Origin: Brachionus manjavacas | Lineage: Eukaryota > Rotifera > Eurotatoria > Ploima > Brachionidae | Direction of reading: 5' to 3' | Length of the DNA stretch: 64,000 nt | NCBI GenBank assembly: GCA_019054805.1 | Contig: JAHQIY010000027.1 | Location: 620,001-684,000, forward strand | Shown here: piece after piece, positions 1 through 11,264 of the stretch | Layout: the number at the start of each line of letters is the position of its first letter | Numbering within the stretch: the stretch's first letter is position 1 | Notes under the pieces: model-generated | Seen by the model: only the letters and a program-made list of their open reading frames with translations | What the model was told of the DNA's origin: nothing | The model's database searches: none | Program-made: the position numbers and the translations under genes

Positions 1-395
1 GGATGTGTGAATCTGACAGGAAAAGTCTTGACACCTTTCACACGGTAAGCCTGCGGAGGATTCTCGGGATACACTGGCCTGAGACATTGTCGAATGCTGA
101 CCTATACAGAAGAACAAATTCAGAGCGATTAAATCAATGCTTTAAGAACAAAAGTGTGATGGATTGGCATGTACTTTGAATGACATAAACACGAATACCT
201 AAAAGAGCTCTTCAATGAACACCTCAAGGTTGACGTAAGGTAGGACGACCAGCAGTAACTTGGAGGTCAACAGTCACGAAAGGGCTCATCGCAATCGGAA
301 TGAGGAAGAGAAGCAAGGGTAAAGGAAAAAGATCGACTTGAGAGGATGTCAAAAGTAATGACTCCACAAGGAGTGATAAAATTGATTAATTCTTA
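1..395 (+). pseudogene. LINE reverse transcriptase C-terminal fragment, array copy 0
   Basis: Copy of the RT-tail block described in full at 4035-4690; here only the part from the ECWGMCESDRKSL motif onward lies in the window. Confidence 0.75.
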
Positions 396-417
396 TCAAT
401 TTATATTGAATTTTTCT

Positions 418-615
418 CTTTTTTTTTGAAAATTAAATTACTTGTTCCAAAATTATTATTTTTAGTGAAAATTGAATATTTTTATTTTTATTTACAAGAA
501 AAATGGGGGTCAGTTGGGAGTCAGGTTTTTTAAAAAATATAAAAATATTCAATTTTCACTAAAAATAAAAATTTTGAAACAAGTAATTTAATTTTCAAAA
601 AAAAGAGAAAAATTC
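418..615. repeat. Long inverted-repeat hairpin, copy 0
   Basis: Same structure as at 4706-4912: two arms of about 80 bases that are reverse complements around a short loop containing GGGGGTCAGTTGGGAGTCAG. Confidence 0.8.
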
Positions 616-689
616 AAACTAAATGATATATTATAACTTTTGAAAATATTTTTGCTTTGCAAAAAACTTAAATAATTAAAATAAATAAT

Positions 690-1337
690 TTATATATAAT
701 TTATATTCCAATCTGGACATAAATATTGACTAAGTTGCCATTGATCATTATTGAATGTTACATAACGAAGTTCACTACCTGGCACTTGATTTCTTTATTT
801 AATCCAAGTTTTAAGATTGTTGAAATTCATTTTCTTGAGTTCATCATCGTTTTTTTATGACGTTGGACCAAGTTGTTTAACTGCACCGAATTCACTTCGA
901 CGAATGCATTTTCGATATTGTCTCTCAACCATCGCTTTATACCTTTTAGCTTGATCGATTGATCAAAATTTTTTTGGTAATAATTTATTCTGTTTTTCTA
1001 AGAAATCTTCTTGATTTTTCCTGATGGACATGTGCAACATCTTTTACAAAAATTGATGCTCCAGAGTGAGTTAAAGGTTTGAACATGTGAAATCTTTTAT
1101 CACAACAAGAACATTTGTAAAAGTGCTTTTCGCCTTGTTGTGCTTTCGCAGACCTCGAATTGTCTTCAAAACTTAAGCACAAGGTAAATGCTTCTTTGAA
1201 AGTTTGGAAGTTGTCATGATAAACATATTATTTTTTTTGTTAGGCCTTTCTTCGATTACAGCATCGTTATTGATGTCGTCATCTCAATTGTTGATAGATC
1301 TTAAAATTGATGTCGAAGAGGATTCTGTATTACTCAT
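690..1337 (-). pseudogene. Mutator-like transposase relic, N-terminal part, array copy 0
   Basis: N-terminal half of the relic described at 11979-13032. It starts at the same MSNTES methionine (1337) and includes the zinc-finger-like segment at 985-1182 (KCSCCDKRFH motif). The 2.9 kb deletion of this copy cuts it inside the SWIM segment. Confidence 0.7.
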
Positions 1338-2041
1338 TTTAAAATTTACCTATCAGTATTCCAACTAACTAATAATTCAACATTTAAATAGAAAGATAAC
1401 ACAAATTAGAATAAACTATTCAATATTCTTTAATATTCATCTGCTTTAAAACTAATCAATCTGACTATTAACAATTCAATTTAGCTACTAAATAATTAAA
1501 TTATTCCTTTTCTATTAAGCTGCTTTTTAATTTATAATTGGCTATCAATATAATTAAACTGGCTTCAATGTTAAAAATAAGCTAATTTTTTTTAAATTTT
1601 TATACAAATTCTGAAAATTCGGAGACGCAGTTTATAAGAAATTTTTTTGAAATCTCTTCTTTTTTTTTCTATTACAGTAGTGAAAAACAGGTGGTCCGTG
1701 TTTTAGCATAAGCCCCATGGACAAGTATTAGAAAAAAGTCAATTTTAAAAAAGTTATAATAAAAAATTGAATAAGTTTAAAATTCTATGCATGTAATTAG
1801 TAAGTAGTATATCGTAAATATCAAAATTAACTGATCCATTACTAAATCTTGAAAAAAAAATCTTTATTTTTTATTATCATATTTTACTAAGCAAGTTTTG
1901 ATATTTACTGATGCAACCGTAAATATCAAAAAAAAAAAACTTTCTATGAACTTGCATGTCAAGTTGGCGTATTTTCGGACTTATTTTCCTATTACGCTTT
2001 TGATTTAGTTCAAAATTGTCATATTGAACTAGAAATTAGAC

Positions 2042-2254
2042 TTGACAAGACGATCAAAAGCTTTAGACAAAAAATATATCAATAAAATGTCAATCGGTGG
2101 TGGTCAAGGAATGATAAGATGTAATTTTACATATCAATGTATTACAAATCGATTAGGCTGTAGAAAATCGAACCTCTTGTGTAATTCCAGATGTCATGTA
2201 TCAAATACAATTTTTTATCAAAATTTACGCTTTATTTCATTTATTTCAGATTAA
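2042..2254 (+). pseudogene. Cys-rich transposase/integrase C-terminal tail, copy 0
   Basis: An open stretch of about 70 codons contains a GGGQG motif followed by regularly spaced cysteines and the signature CRKSNLLCNSRCH. From memory of the families, this Cys-rich ending (C..C...C.CRK...LC...CH) is common at the C-terminus of integrase-type transposon ORFs (Ginger/KRBA2-like). No integrase core is present upstream, so this is a fragment. The same block recurs at 13732, 20961 and 28194. It could instead be part of an unknown cysteine-rich gene, but it has no convincing start and the flanks carry stops. Confidence 0.45.
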
Positions 2255-3396
2255 CTATATTGATCTTTTTAATTTCAGTTAATTACGAAAAAATAGAAAA
2301 ACAAGAAAAATTGATAATTTTATTTATTTCAAAATTAACGTCTTGTAACGTTATTATCGATATTTACGCATTATAAAAAAACGAAAACATATACAAGCCG
2401 ATCAATTGCTAAATATTAAAACCGCCAAAGCGATTTAAAAAGAATTATATTTATGAAAACGTAAGAAATTACATTTATACACTCTATTTATCGTATACTG
2501 AAATCAACCTTTAGGAGATCATTTAAAAGCTTGTATAGATAAAAAAAATTCCATTTTTTGTTCCATAGAGGCGACGATTTTATTTATTATGAATTTAACT
2601 GAGTCTAAAACACCATTTTTTTTCATTTTTGTAACTAAATTCTATTAAGGATTTATTAAGTTTAGGAGGATAGACGAGGCATTAATAAATAACCGCTTTT
2701 CCAACATACTAATTTGAGTATAAAAAGATGTGCTGTTTGTGTTATTTACTGTATGAGTTCTTATAAAAAAGTATTTTTCTTCATTTTGGGCTTCTCATTA
2801 TTTGTTCCAAAAAAAAACGTTTAAAGTTTAAAAAATTTGTCCTATTTACTCTATTCTTACGGCTTCATATAAAGGAGTTACATGTGCATATTTCTTTAAG
2901 TCAATGAAACGTTTAATTAATAAATTTTGTCTCGTTTTAAATTCGTTTAATAAGTTATTTGTAATAAAAATATCTAATATGTGTCTAAAAGACGATTGAC
3001 AATATTGCTTGAATTAAAAACTAACAAGGTTTTACCTATTGCTCCGCTGCCAGAATAATAAAAAATAAAATAAAAAGAAATTGGTATTGATTATTTAATT
3101 GATTGATTTATTTTATTTATTGTATTGAAAAATTCTTATTAAAAAGTGATTTTAAAGAATTTTTTTCATAAGTATTGATTAAATGATTTAACGAATATTT
3201 CTGTACAGTATGTCACAAAGAGATAGAATCAAACTTTTTTTATATTTGATTGTTTTTTTGTTCATTATTTCGTTAACTCGGCTATTTCACTTTCAGTCTT
3301 TGTCTGATTTTTCAAAAAACATGCAATTTGCCACTTGATCAGTTATTTTATTTTTACCCATTTTATAAAATAAATTTTAATAAATTAAATAATTTT

Positions 3397-4034
3397 CATA
3401 AAATGGTTAGACGTCACAAAATCAGGAACTTATGGTAGAAAGCTTGCTAGACGAGTTGACAAATATCGAGATAACAATGGAAGTAAGCGACAGCTCACCT
3501 GAAAGATTGCCAAAAAAACAAGAAACAAAAAACTGATTCTAACACTTCTTTAAACATCAATCAATTAGACGAAAGAATCGAACGACTAGAGAAAAACAAT
3601 AAGTACTGAGGGTAAGTCTTGAGAAGGTACTTCAAATTAGCACAACTATTCTAAACCTCTTGCCTTCTCCAAGCTTTCGATAATATTTATCTAAATCCTG
3701 ATCTAACTGTAGCCCAACAACATAACTTTAAAATATTACGTAAAAAATGCAAACAACAAAATGAAAAAGAGTCAGACAAGAACCATGTACATGTGATTCG
3801 AAACAACGCCATTAAGAGTGTGAAAAGAAAGGAATCAAACGAAAAAGCAAGATCCTCAGAACACTAGCAGTAACCAACTCATATTTATCGATACAACTGA
3901 ATGAAAGTCTTCTAAATAATGATCAAACGCAATCAACCTTAACCAAAATGTAATTAAAATTGGAAAACTCAAATGTAAGAACTTCAAAGCAAATTATGTT
4001 TACATCAACGAACTCTTAGAAAAAAATGAAACAA
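3397..4034 (+). pseudogene. LINE ORF1 to endonuclease start, copy 0
   Basis: Degenerate LINE 5' part. Broken frames contain a basic, Lys-rich ORF1-like stretch followed by the start of an endonuclease-type domain (motif VIKIGTLKCKNF, then YVYINELLEKN). It ends at the array joint, where the next base begins the RT-tail block of copy 1. Because of the joint, the endonuclease appears fused to the RT tail; this fusion is a product of the duplication, not of the original LINE. Confidence 0.65.
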
Positions 4035-4690
4035 CTTTTCTTGAACTTTTTGAACAAAACTTCACAAAAGCTCGATAGTACACAAATTGATTATGTAAGC
4101 GAATTCACATACTTAGGAAACAACATTAGTTTTAGGATGGGAACACAAAGAGACATTAAGAATAGACTTGCCAAAGCAAAGAGTGCTTTCGCAAGACTCA
4201 AACCGGTATGGAAGTCAACTAGCTACAGTAAGGAAACAAAACTTAAACTGTTCAACAGTGTAGTAAATCAACACTGATGTACGGAAGTGAATGTTGGGGG
4301 ATGTGTGAATCTGACAGGAAAAGTCTTGACACCTTTCACACGGTAAGCCTGCGGAGGATTCTCGGGATACACTGGCCTGAGACATTGTCGAATGCTGACC
4401 TATACAGAAGAACAAATTCAGAGCGATTAAATCAATGCTTTAAGAACAAAAGTGTGATGGATTGGCATGTACTTTGAATGACATAAACACGAATACCTAA
4501 AAGAGCTCTTCAATGAACACCTCAAGGTTGACGTAAGGTAGGACGACCAGCAGTAACTTGGAGGTCAACAGTCACGAAAGGGCTCATCGCAATCGGAATG
4601 AGGAAGAGAAGCAAGGGTAAAGGAAAAAGATCGACTTGAGAGGATGTCAAAAGTAATGACTCCACAAGGAGTGATAAAATTGATTAATTC
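4035..4690 (+). pseudogene. LINE reverse transcriptase C-terminal fragment, copy 1
   Basis: Broken frames encode the tail of a non-LTR retrotransposon RT: YVSEFTYLGNNIS, then KNRLAKAKSAFARLKPVWKS, LYGSECW-type motif (MYGSECWGMCESDR), LRRILGIHWPETLSNADLYR and a downstream VGRPAVTWRSTVTKG segment. These match the conserved C-terminal blocks of the endonuclease-reverse transcriptases often annotated as craniofacial development protein 2-like. A frameshift follows NQH at about 4275 and a stop follows WHVL at 4477. There is no RT catalytic core, because the upstream joint at 4034/4035 is the tandem duplication breakpoint. The clade cannot be fixed from this tail alone. Confidence 0.8.
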
Positions 4691-4705
4691 TTATCAATTT
4701 ATATT

Positions 4706-4912
4706 GAATTTTTCTCTTTTTTTGAAAATTAAATTACTTGTTCCAAAATTATTATTTTTAGTGAAAATTGAATATTTTTATTTTTATTTACAAGAAAAAT
4801 GGGGGTCAGTTGGGAGTCAGGTTTTTTAAAAAATATAAAAATATTCAATTTTCACTAAAAATAAAAATTTTGAAACAAGTAATTTAATTTTCAAAAAAAA
4901 AGAGAAAAATTC
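4706..4912. repeat. Long inverted-repeat hairpin, copy 1
   Basis: The arm at about 4706-4785 is the reverse complement, with few mismatches, of about 4833-4912, around a loop of some 45 bases with a G-rich core (GGGGGTCAGTTGGGAGTCAG). It lies just 3' of the LINE RT tail in every copy (418-615, 9205-9411, 16394-16599, 23623-23830). It may be the LINE's 3' untranslated hairpin or a small fold-back element; I cannot tell which. Confidence 0.85.
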
Positions 4913-5031
4913 AAACTAAATGATATAACTTTCGAAAATATTTTTGCTTTGCAAAAAAAACTTAAATAATTAAAATAAATAATTTCACACTAAAAAATAA
5001 AAAAAAACTAATTATTTTTACTCATAATAAA

Positions 5032-5268
5032 TTGATAAGAATTATTGATAGTAGTTTCATCCAAAAATTTCAAAAAATATCGCTGAAAAAAAAGTGTTTC
5101 TCGCTTGAGACTAAACCCGAAACAATTAATAAACATAGCAATCAAAAAGTAACTTCCACTTCACTCGCAAAAGAATATAGAACTAGCACATCAACAATAT
5201 CAACGATTCTTTTCTCAAAGGCAAAAGTACCTTGGCGATATAGTTTTCCTGTTTTTGTTCTGACCTAA
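5032..5268 (+). pseudogene. pogo/Tigger-type N-terminal HTH relic, copy 1
   Basis: The open stretch carries KPETINKHSNQKVTSTSLAK followed by EYRTSTSTISTIL. This is the usual order of a CENP-B/Tigger N-terminal helix-turn-helix (LEIINKHE...SLAKEY..S.STIS.I). No DDE catalytic domain follows, so only the DNA-binding start of a pogo-superfamily transposase is left. The same block is at 9531, 16718 and 23955. Confidence 0.6.
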
Positions 5269-5289
5269 ATGACCTTTTTGATCGTGTTT

Positions 5290-5650
5290 CAAATTAAAGT
5301 TTTTGTGAAATACAAATGGATAAAAAGAACAGAAAAAATATAAAAAATTGAACAACCTTAAAGGTTAAAACTTAGTTCTCTAAATTCAACATAGTGCAGC
5401 ATTCAAAGTTGCATCAAATTTCTAAGTCTGATAAATTTGCAGACTTTAGCAGAAATTAAATTTCAATATAATAGAGCGAAGCACATTTTGAAGTTATTTT
5501 GCACATCTTAAGTAGACATTCATATTTGATGCAACTTTGAATGATGCACCATGCTCCGGTCACAGAACTAATTTTAAACTTTTATAAAACAGTTATTTAA
5601 ATTTTTTACACTTTGTTCTGTTCTTTTGTACTGAACTTCACGAAACCAAA
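5290..5650. repeat. Nested fold-back/MITE-like palindrome, copy 1
   Basis: The core at 5394-5549 has near-perfect inverted ends, GTGCAGCATTCAAAGTTGC against its complement ending GATGCAC. Weaker inverted similarity extends outward on both sides (AGAACTAA, TTCTGTTCTTTT and TTTCACGAAA-like blocks), giving a larger imperfect palindrome of about 360 bases. The core recurs at 9893-10048, 17082-17237 and 24318-24473. No coding sequence is inside. Confidence 0.75.
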
Positions 5651-6129
5651 TAAAATTAAATTGTGCTGTGCATACTAACAAAAATTAATGGAAAAACGAT
5701 GTTGCAAAAAGATCTGGATGCAGTGTGTCAATGGATTGATTTGTAGCGCACGGGACTGTGTGCTGAAGACTTTTATATTTTTTTAAATTTGAACAATTAA
5801 ATTAAATTCAGTTATCTATTAACGATGGCTGAAAATCATTTAGATGATTTAATTAATTGTTTACAAAATATACACATAAATACAGTAAAAATAACAAAAT
5901 CTCAAAAAAATTTTCGAATTTTATCTTATGGCTTTTTCTAACTTCGAATTTCATCTAAGTACGAAAAAAAATTTTTTTTATTTTTTTTATTTTGCTATTT
6001 TAATTAGTGCTTTCACTTTTTTTGCTCAATTTACCTGGCTTTTTTAAATATTGCTATTTTAAGTGATTGCCGCAAAAATTTATACTCAAATGTTTTATTT
6101 ACGAGAATGTTAGATTCTAGATCCCAATA

Positions 6130-6456
6130 AAACTCTCACCTTTCCCCATCAAATTTGAAAAGGGATGTAAATGCGTTAGAAAAATAGCAAGAGCAAAAAT
6201 ACCGTTGTTACTAAGAAACATGTCCCATGAAATGAGGTTGACTCGAACGGGACTGACAAGGCTAAGTAAAAGAAAAGTAAGAAGTGATTTGATTAGGATG
6301 TACAAATTAGCGAATAGCTTCAAAGAGGGCTTAGATAGATTTAATGAAATCGGCTGCTACATTTTCATACTGCCAAATGGTAGTGATAAGCTCATACACT
6401 CTACATGTAAGGTGTCACAGAAAGAATTACTACCACAACTACTACTTATACTTTAA
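6130..6456 (+). pseudogene. CR1-like LINE RT C-terminal fragment, copy 1
   Basis: Encodes MSHEMRLTRTGLTRLSKRKV followed by RSDLIRMYKLANSF. This is the conserved thumb/tail of CR1/Jockey-type reverse transcriptases (Y..RL..LGL..L..RR.RGDLI..YK). It is unrelated in sequence to the RT tail at 4035-4690, so the unit contains two different LINE families. It ends in a stop at 6456 after a low-similarity tail; no other RT motifs precede it. Confidence 0.7.
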
Positions 6457-6764
6457 ATAAGTTTTTAACGATTAATTTTATATTTTTATTTTTAATTGAT
6501 AATTTTTTTCATGGAATTACTAATATTTTTAGGAATTTACCAAAACGATTAAGTTATTTACTTGAATAAATGAATTTCAAGTAAACGAGTTTGCAGCTTA
6601 TGTTACAAGAAGAATTGAAGATAGAGGAAGATTATTATTATTAGATATTGAAACGATAAAAAAATAAGGATTCAGGAAAAAAATTTTATTTTATTTTATA
6701 ATTTTAAATAAAATTACATTAAATATAATGAAAAAAATTTTTTTTAAGGCTCTTGAAACTATTT

Positions 6765-7015
6765 TTAACAACCACCACCACCACCGTCTCCACCACAACC
6801 GCCACCACCACCACCACCGTCTCCACCACAACCGCCACCACCACTATCACCTCCGCCACCACTATATCCCCCATAACCACTATAATCACCGTAACCACTA
6901 GCATTGTTATTAATTGGCTTAGAATGGTATGATCGATTTGATTTTTGTGATCGTTTTTTCCTCGGTTAGATTTATCTCGCAACAAATCTAACAGGAAACT
7001 TAAACATGAAGCCAT
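6765..7015 (-). pseudogene. Gly/Cys-rich small protein gene, frameshifted copy 1
   Basis: Copy of the gene described at 18453-18737. The A/T run at about 6953-6958 has six bases where the other copies have seven. This shifts the frame after residue 20 and turns the Gly-rich tail into a Val-rich readthrough. It has two GGGGCGGDGGG-type units and the Tyr variant (GGYSGGGG), as in copy 2. A homopolymer sequencing error is an equally likely cause. Confidence 0.6.
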
Positions 7016-7456
7016 AATAGATCAAATTATCTAAAATAATAAAGGGTATACATTCTTTTAATTAAAATTTTAAAAATCACTCAGATCTATCAATATTTTT
7101 GACTCAACAAAGTGGAATTATAAAATTTGGAATTAGAATATTTTAAAATAAATATAATAAAACAGAAGATCAAATATTAACGTTTTTATAGATATTTATT
7201 TAGAAAAATTCTGTCTCAAAATGAAATTAAAAATGAAATTTCAAGAACACAAACAAATCCGAAATGAAATTAGTGTTTTTTTTGATTTTTAGTCAGAAAA
7301 ATTATCAAAAAAATTTTCTCGTCAAAAATAAAGGTATTTTTTTTTTCAAAAATACAAATAAAAAATTAAAAATCTAAAGGTGTAATTGAAAACTTTCCAA
7401 AAATTAAAATTTCTAAATTTAGTTTGAAAAATTAGGAAATTATTAATTACTAGAAA

Positions 7457-7897
7457 TTATTTTCGTAGCCAAAAAAAATTCAAAAATTGAAAATATAATA
7501 AAAAATAAAAAAAATATAACACATTTGTAATAGAAAGTAAATTTGTTGTTTGTATTTTTATTGATTTTCGGTGGACGGCCTCTTTTGAGTTTAGTCTTGT
7601 AATAGTTATTGTCGAAGTCGGTTGAATGAGCAATCTATTGTTACCATTGTTCTCTTGGCTTGATAGCTGTGAAATAGGTTCCATTTGATTATCATGTTGT
7701 TGTTCATCGTCCATTGAAATTTGATTTTCAAGATTGATACTTTGTAAAGCTGTGTTCGTTGGTCCTTTAGATTTTCTAGTCACTAATCCCATATTTGCTT
7801 GTTTTTGTCTTCCCCTTTATATGTTTAAATCAATAGATGGAAATTGACATCAGCCATGATTGTAAGCCACACTAATGACATGTTTACAAATATAATT
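7457..7897 (-). pseudogene. Mutator-like transposase relic, C-terminal part, copy 1
   Basis: Only the C-terminal end of the relic described at 11979-13032 remains: the MGLVTRKSKGPTN segment and, one frame over, the AT-hook KRGRPPKI. The SWIM segment is cut by the 2.7 kb deletion. Confidence 0.65.
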
Positions 7898-8533
7898 CAT
7901 AAAATGGTTAGACGTCACAAAATCAGGAACTTATGGTAGAAAGCTTGCTAGACGAGTTGACAAATATCGAGATAACAATGGAAGTAAGCGACAGCTCACC
8001 TGAAAGATTGCCAAAAAAACAAGAAACAAAAAACTGATTCTAACACTTCTTTAAACATCAATCAATTAGACGAAAGAATCGAACGACTAGAGAAAAACAA
8101 TAAGTACTGAGGGTAAGTCTTGAGAAGGTACTTCAAATTAGCACAACTATTCTAAACCTCTTGCCTTCTCCAAGCTTTCGATAATATTTATCTAAATCCT
8201 GATCTAACTGTAGCCCAACAACATAACTTTAAAATATTACGTAAAAAATGCAAACAACAAAATGAAAAAGAGTCAGACAAGAACCATGTACATGTGATTC
8301 GAAACAACGCCATTAAGAGTGTGAAAAGAAAGGAATCAAACGAAAAAGCAAGATCCTCAGAACACTAGCAGTAACCAACTCATATTTATCGATACAACTG
8401 AATGAAAGTCTTCTAAATAATGATCAAACGCAATCAACCTTAACCAAAATGTAATTAAAATTGGAACACTCAAATGTAAGAACTTCAAAGCAAATTATGT
8501 TTACATCAACGAACTCTTAGAAAAATGAAACAA
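7898..8533 (+). pseudogene. LINE ORF1 to endonuclease start, copy 1
   Basis: Same block as 3397-4034, brought next to the Mutator-like relic by this copy's deletion. Confidence 0.65.
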
Positions 8534-9189
8534 CTTTTCTTGAACTTTTTGAACAAAACTTCACAAAAGCTCGATAGTACACAAATTGATTATGTAAGCG
8601 AATTCACATACTTAGGAAACAACATTAGTTTTAGGATGGGAACACAAAGAGACATTAAGAATAGACTTGCCAAAGCAAAGAGTGCTTTCGCAAGACTCAA
8701 ACCGGTATGGAAGTCAACTAGCTACAGTAAGGAAACATAACTTAAACTGTTCAACAGTGTAGTAAATCAACACTGATGTACGGAAGTGAATGTTGGGGGA
8801 TGTGTGAATCTGACAGGAAAAGTCTTGACACCTTTCACACGGTAAGCCTGCGGAGGATTCTCGGGATACACTGGCCTGAGACATTGTCGAATGCTGACCT
8901 ATACAGAAGAACAAATTCAGAGCGATTAAATCAATGCTTTAAGAACAAAAGTGTGATGGATTGGCATGTACTTTGAATGACATAAACACGAATACCTAAA
9001 AGAGCTCTTCAATGAACACCTCAAGGTTGACGTAAGGTAGGACGACCAGCAGTAACTTGGAGGTCAACAGTCACGAAAGGGCTCATCGCAATCGGAATGA
9101 GGAAGAGAAGCAAGGGTAAAGGAAAAAGATCGACTTGAGAGGATGTCAAAAGTAATGACTCCACAAGGAGTGATAAAATTGATTAATTC
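8534..9189 (+). pseudogene. LINE reverse transcriptase C-terminal fragment, copy 2
   Basis: As 4035-4690, with an extra stop at about 8738 that shortens the first open stretch to 8525-8740. Confidence 0.78.
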
Positions 9190-9204
9190 TTATCAATTTA
9201 TATT

Positions 9205-9411
9205 GAATTTTTCTCTTTTTTTGAAAATTAAATTACTTGTTCCAAAATTATTATTTTTAGTGAAAATTGAATATTTTTATTTTTATTTACAAGAAAAATG
9301 GGGGTCAGTTGGGAGTCAGGTTTTTTAAAAAATATAAAAATATTCAATTTTCACTAAAAATAAAAATTTTGAAACAAGTAATTATATTTTCAAAAAAAAA
9401 GAGAAAAATTC
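9205..9411. repeat. Long inverted-repeat hairpin, copy 2
   Basis: As 4706-4912. The right arm differs by one base change (TAATTATATTTTC where copy 1 has TAATTTAATTTTC). Confidence 0.8.
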
Positions 9412-9530
9412 AAACTAAATGATATAACTTTTGAAAATATTTTTGCTTTGCAAAAAAAACTTAAATAATTAAAATAAATAATTTCACACTAAAAAATAAA
9501 AAAAAACTAATTATTTTTACTCATTATAAA

Positions 9531-9767
9531 TTGATAAGAATTATTGATAGTAGTTTCATCCAAAAATTTCAAAAAATATCGCTGAAAAAAAAGTGTTTCT
9601 CGCTTGAGACTAAACCCGAAACAATTAATAAACATAGCAATCAAAAAGTAACTTCCACTTCACTCGCAAAAGAATATAGAACTAGCACATCAACAATATC
9701 AACGATTCTTTTCTCAAAGGCAAAAGTACCTTGGCGATATAGTTTTCCTGTTTTTGTTCTGACCTAA
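9531..9767 (+). pseudogene. pogo/Tigger-type N-terminal HTH relic, copy 2
   Basis: Identical in translation to the block at 5032-5268. Confidence 0.6.
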
Positions 9768-9892
9768 ATGACCTTTTTGATCGTGTTTCAAATTAAAGTT
9801 TTTGTGAAATACAAATGGATAAAAAGAACAGAAAAAATATAAAAAATTGAACAACCTTAAAGGTTAAAACTTAGTTCTCTAAATTCAACATA

Positions 9893-10048
9893 GTGCAGCA
9901 TTCAAAGTTGCATCAAATTTCTAAGTCTGATAAATTTGCAGACTTTAGCAGAAATTAAATTTCAATATAATAGAGCGAAGCACATTTTGAAGTTATTTTG
10001 CACATCTAAAGTAGACATTCATATTTGATGCAACTTTGAATGATGCAC
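9893..10048. repeat. Fold-back/MITE-like palindrome core, copy 2
   Basis: Core of the palindrome described at 5290-5650. Confidence 0.75.
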
Positions 10049-10629
10049 CATGCTCCGGTCACAGAACTAATTTTAAACTTTTATAAAACAGTTATTTAAA
10101 TTTTTTACACTTTGTTCTGTTCTTTTGTACTGAACTTCACGAAACCAAATAAAATTAAATTGTACTGTGCATACTAACAAAAATTAATGGAAAAACGATG
10201 TTGCAAAAAGATCTGGATGCAGTGTGTCAATGGATTGATTTGTAGCGCACGGGACTGTGTGCTGAAGACTTTTATATTTTTTTAAATTTGAACAATTAAA
10301 TTAAATTCAGTTATCTATTAACGATGGCTGAAAATCATTTAGATGATTTAATTAATTGTTTACAAAATATACACATAAATACAGTAAAAATAACAAAATC
10401 TCAAAAAAATTTTCGAATTTTATCTTATGGCTTTTTCTAACTTCGAATTTCATCTAAGTACTAAAAAAAATTTTTTTTTATTTTTTTTATTTTGCTATTT
10501 TAATTAGTGCTTTCACTTTTTTTGCTCAATTTACCTGGCTTTTTTAAATATTGCTATTTTAAGTGATTGCCGCAAAAATTTATACTCAAATGTTTTATTT
10601 ACGAGAATGTTAGATTCTAGATCCCAATA

Positions 10630-10956
10630 AAACTCTCACCTTTCCCCATCAAATTTGAAAAGGGATGTAAATGCGTTAGAAAAATAGCAAGAGCAAAAAT
10701 ACCGTTGTTACTAAGAAACATGTCCCATGAAATGAGGTTGACTCGAACGGGACTGACAAGGCTAAGTAAAAGAAAAGTAAGAAGTGATTTGATTAGGATG
10801 TACAAATTAGCGAATAGCTTCAAAGAGGGCTTAGATAGATTTAATGAAATCGGCTGCTACATTTTCATACTGCCAAATGGTAGTGATAAGCTCATACACT
10901 CTACATGTAAGGTGTCACAGAAAGAATTACTACCACAACTACTACTTATACTTTAA
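10630..10956 (+). pseudogene. CR1-like LINE RT C-terminal fragment, copy 2
   Basis: Identical in translation to 6130-6456. Confidence 0.7.
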
Positions 10957-11264
10957 ATAAGTTTTTAACGATTAATTTTATATTTTTATTTTTAATTGAT
11001 AATTTTTTTCATGGAATTACTAATATTTTTAGGAATTTACCAAAACGATTAAGTTATTTACTTGAATAAATGAATTTCAAGTAAACGAGTTTGCAGCTTA
11101 TGTTACAAGAAGAATTGAAGATAGAGGAAGATTATTATTATTAGATATTGAAACGATAAAAAAATAAGGATTCAGGAAAAAAATTTTATTTTATTTTATA
11201 ATTTTAAATAAAATTACATTAAATATAATGAAAAAAATTTTTTTTAAGGCTCTTGAAACTATTT

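Larger units (their letters stand above)
1..4034 (+). repeat. Array copy 0, left-truncated by window and internally deleted
   Basis: Position 1 corresponds to position 4300 of copy 1. At about 680-700 the sequence jumps from the segment after the hairpin to the SWIM region of the Mutator-like relic, skipping about 2.9 kb. That stretch holds the Tigger, fold-back, second LINE, Gly-rich gene and AT-hook blocks in other copies. The junction lies in a short shared AT stretch (ATAATTTATA). The stretches 1340-2040 and 2260-3396 hold no recognisable coding sequence. Confidence 0.9.
4035..8533 (+). repeat. Array copy 1, 4499 bp, internally deleted
   Basis: Contains RT tail, hairpin, Tigger HTH, fold-back, second LINE tail, Gly-rich gene and AT-hook part of the Mutator-like relic. 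At 7897/7898 it jumps directly to the LINE ORF1 block, skipping about 2.7 kb that other copies keep (rest of Mutator-like relic and Cys-rich tail). The junction sits in a shared ATAATT. Its deletion is complementary in position to that of copy 0. Confidence 0.92.

Noticed and set aside
3205-3230. TACAGTATGTCACAAAG in each array unit (also near 14895, 22122 and 29357), which looks like a Tc1/mariner terminus
   Set aside because: No inverted partner or transposase was found in the unit, so it is only a possible solo end.
4026-4477. Endonuclease-RT fusion protein seen across the copy joints
   Set aside because: It is created by the tandem-duplication joint; the last copy shows the true endonuclease continuation.
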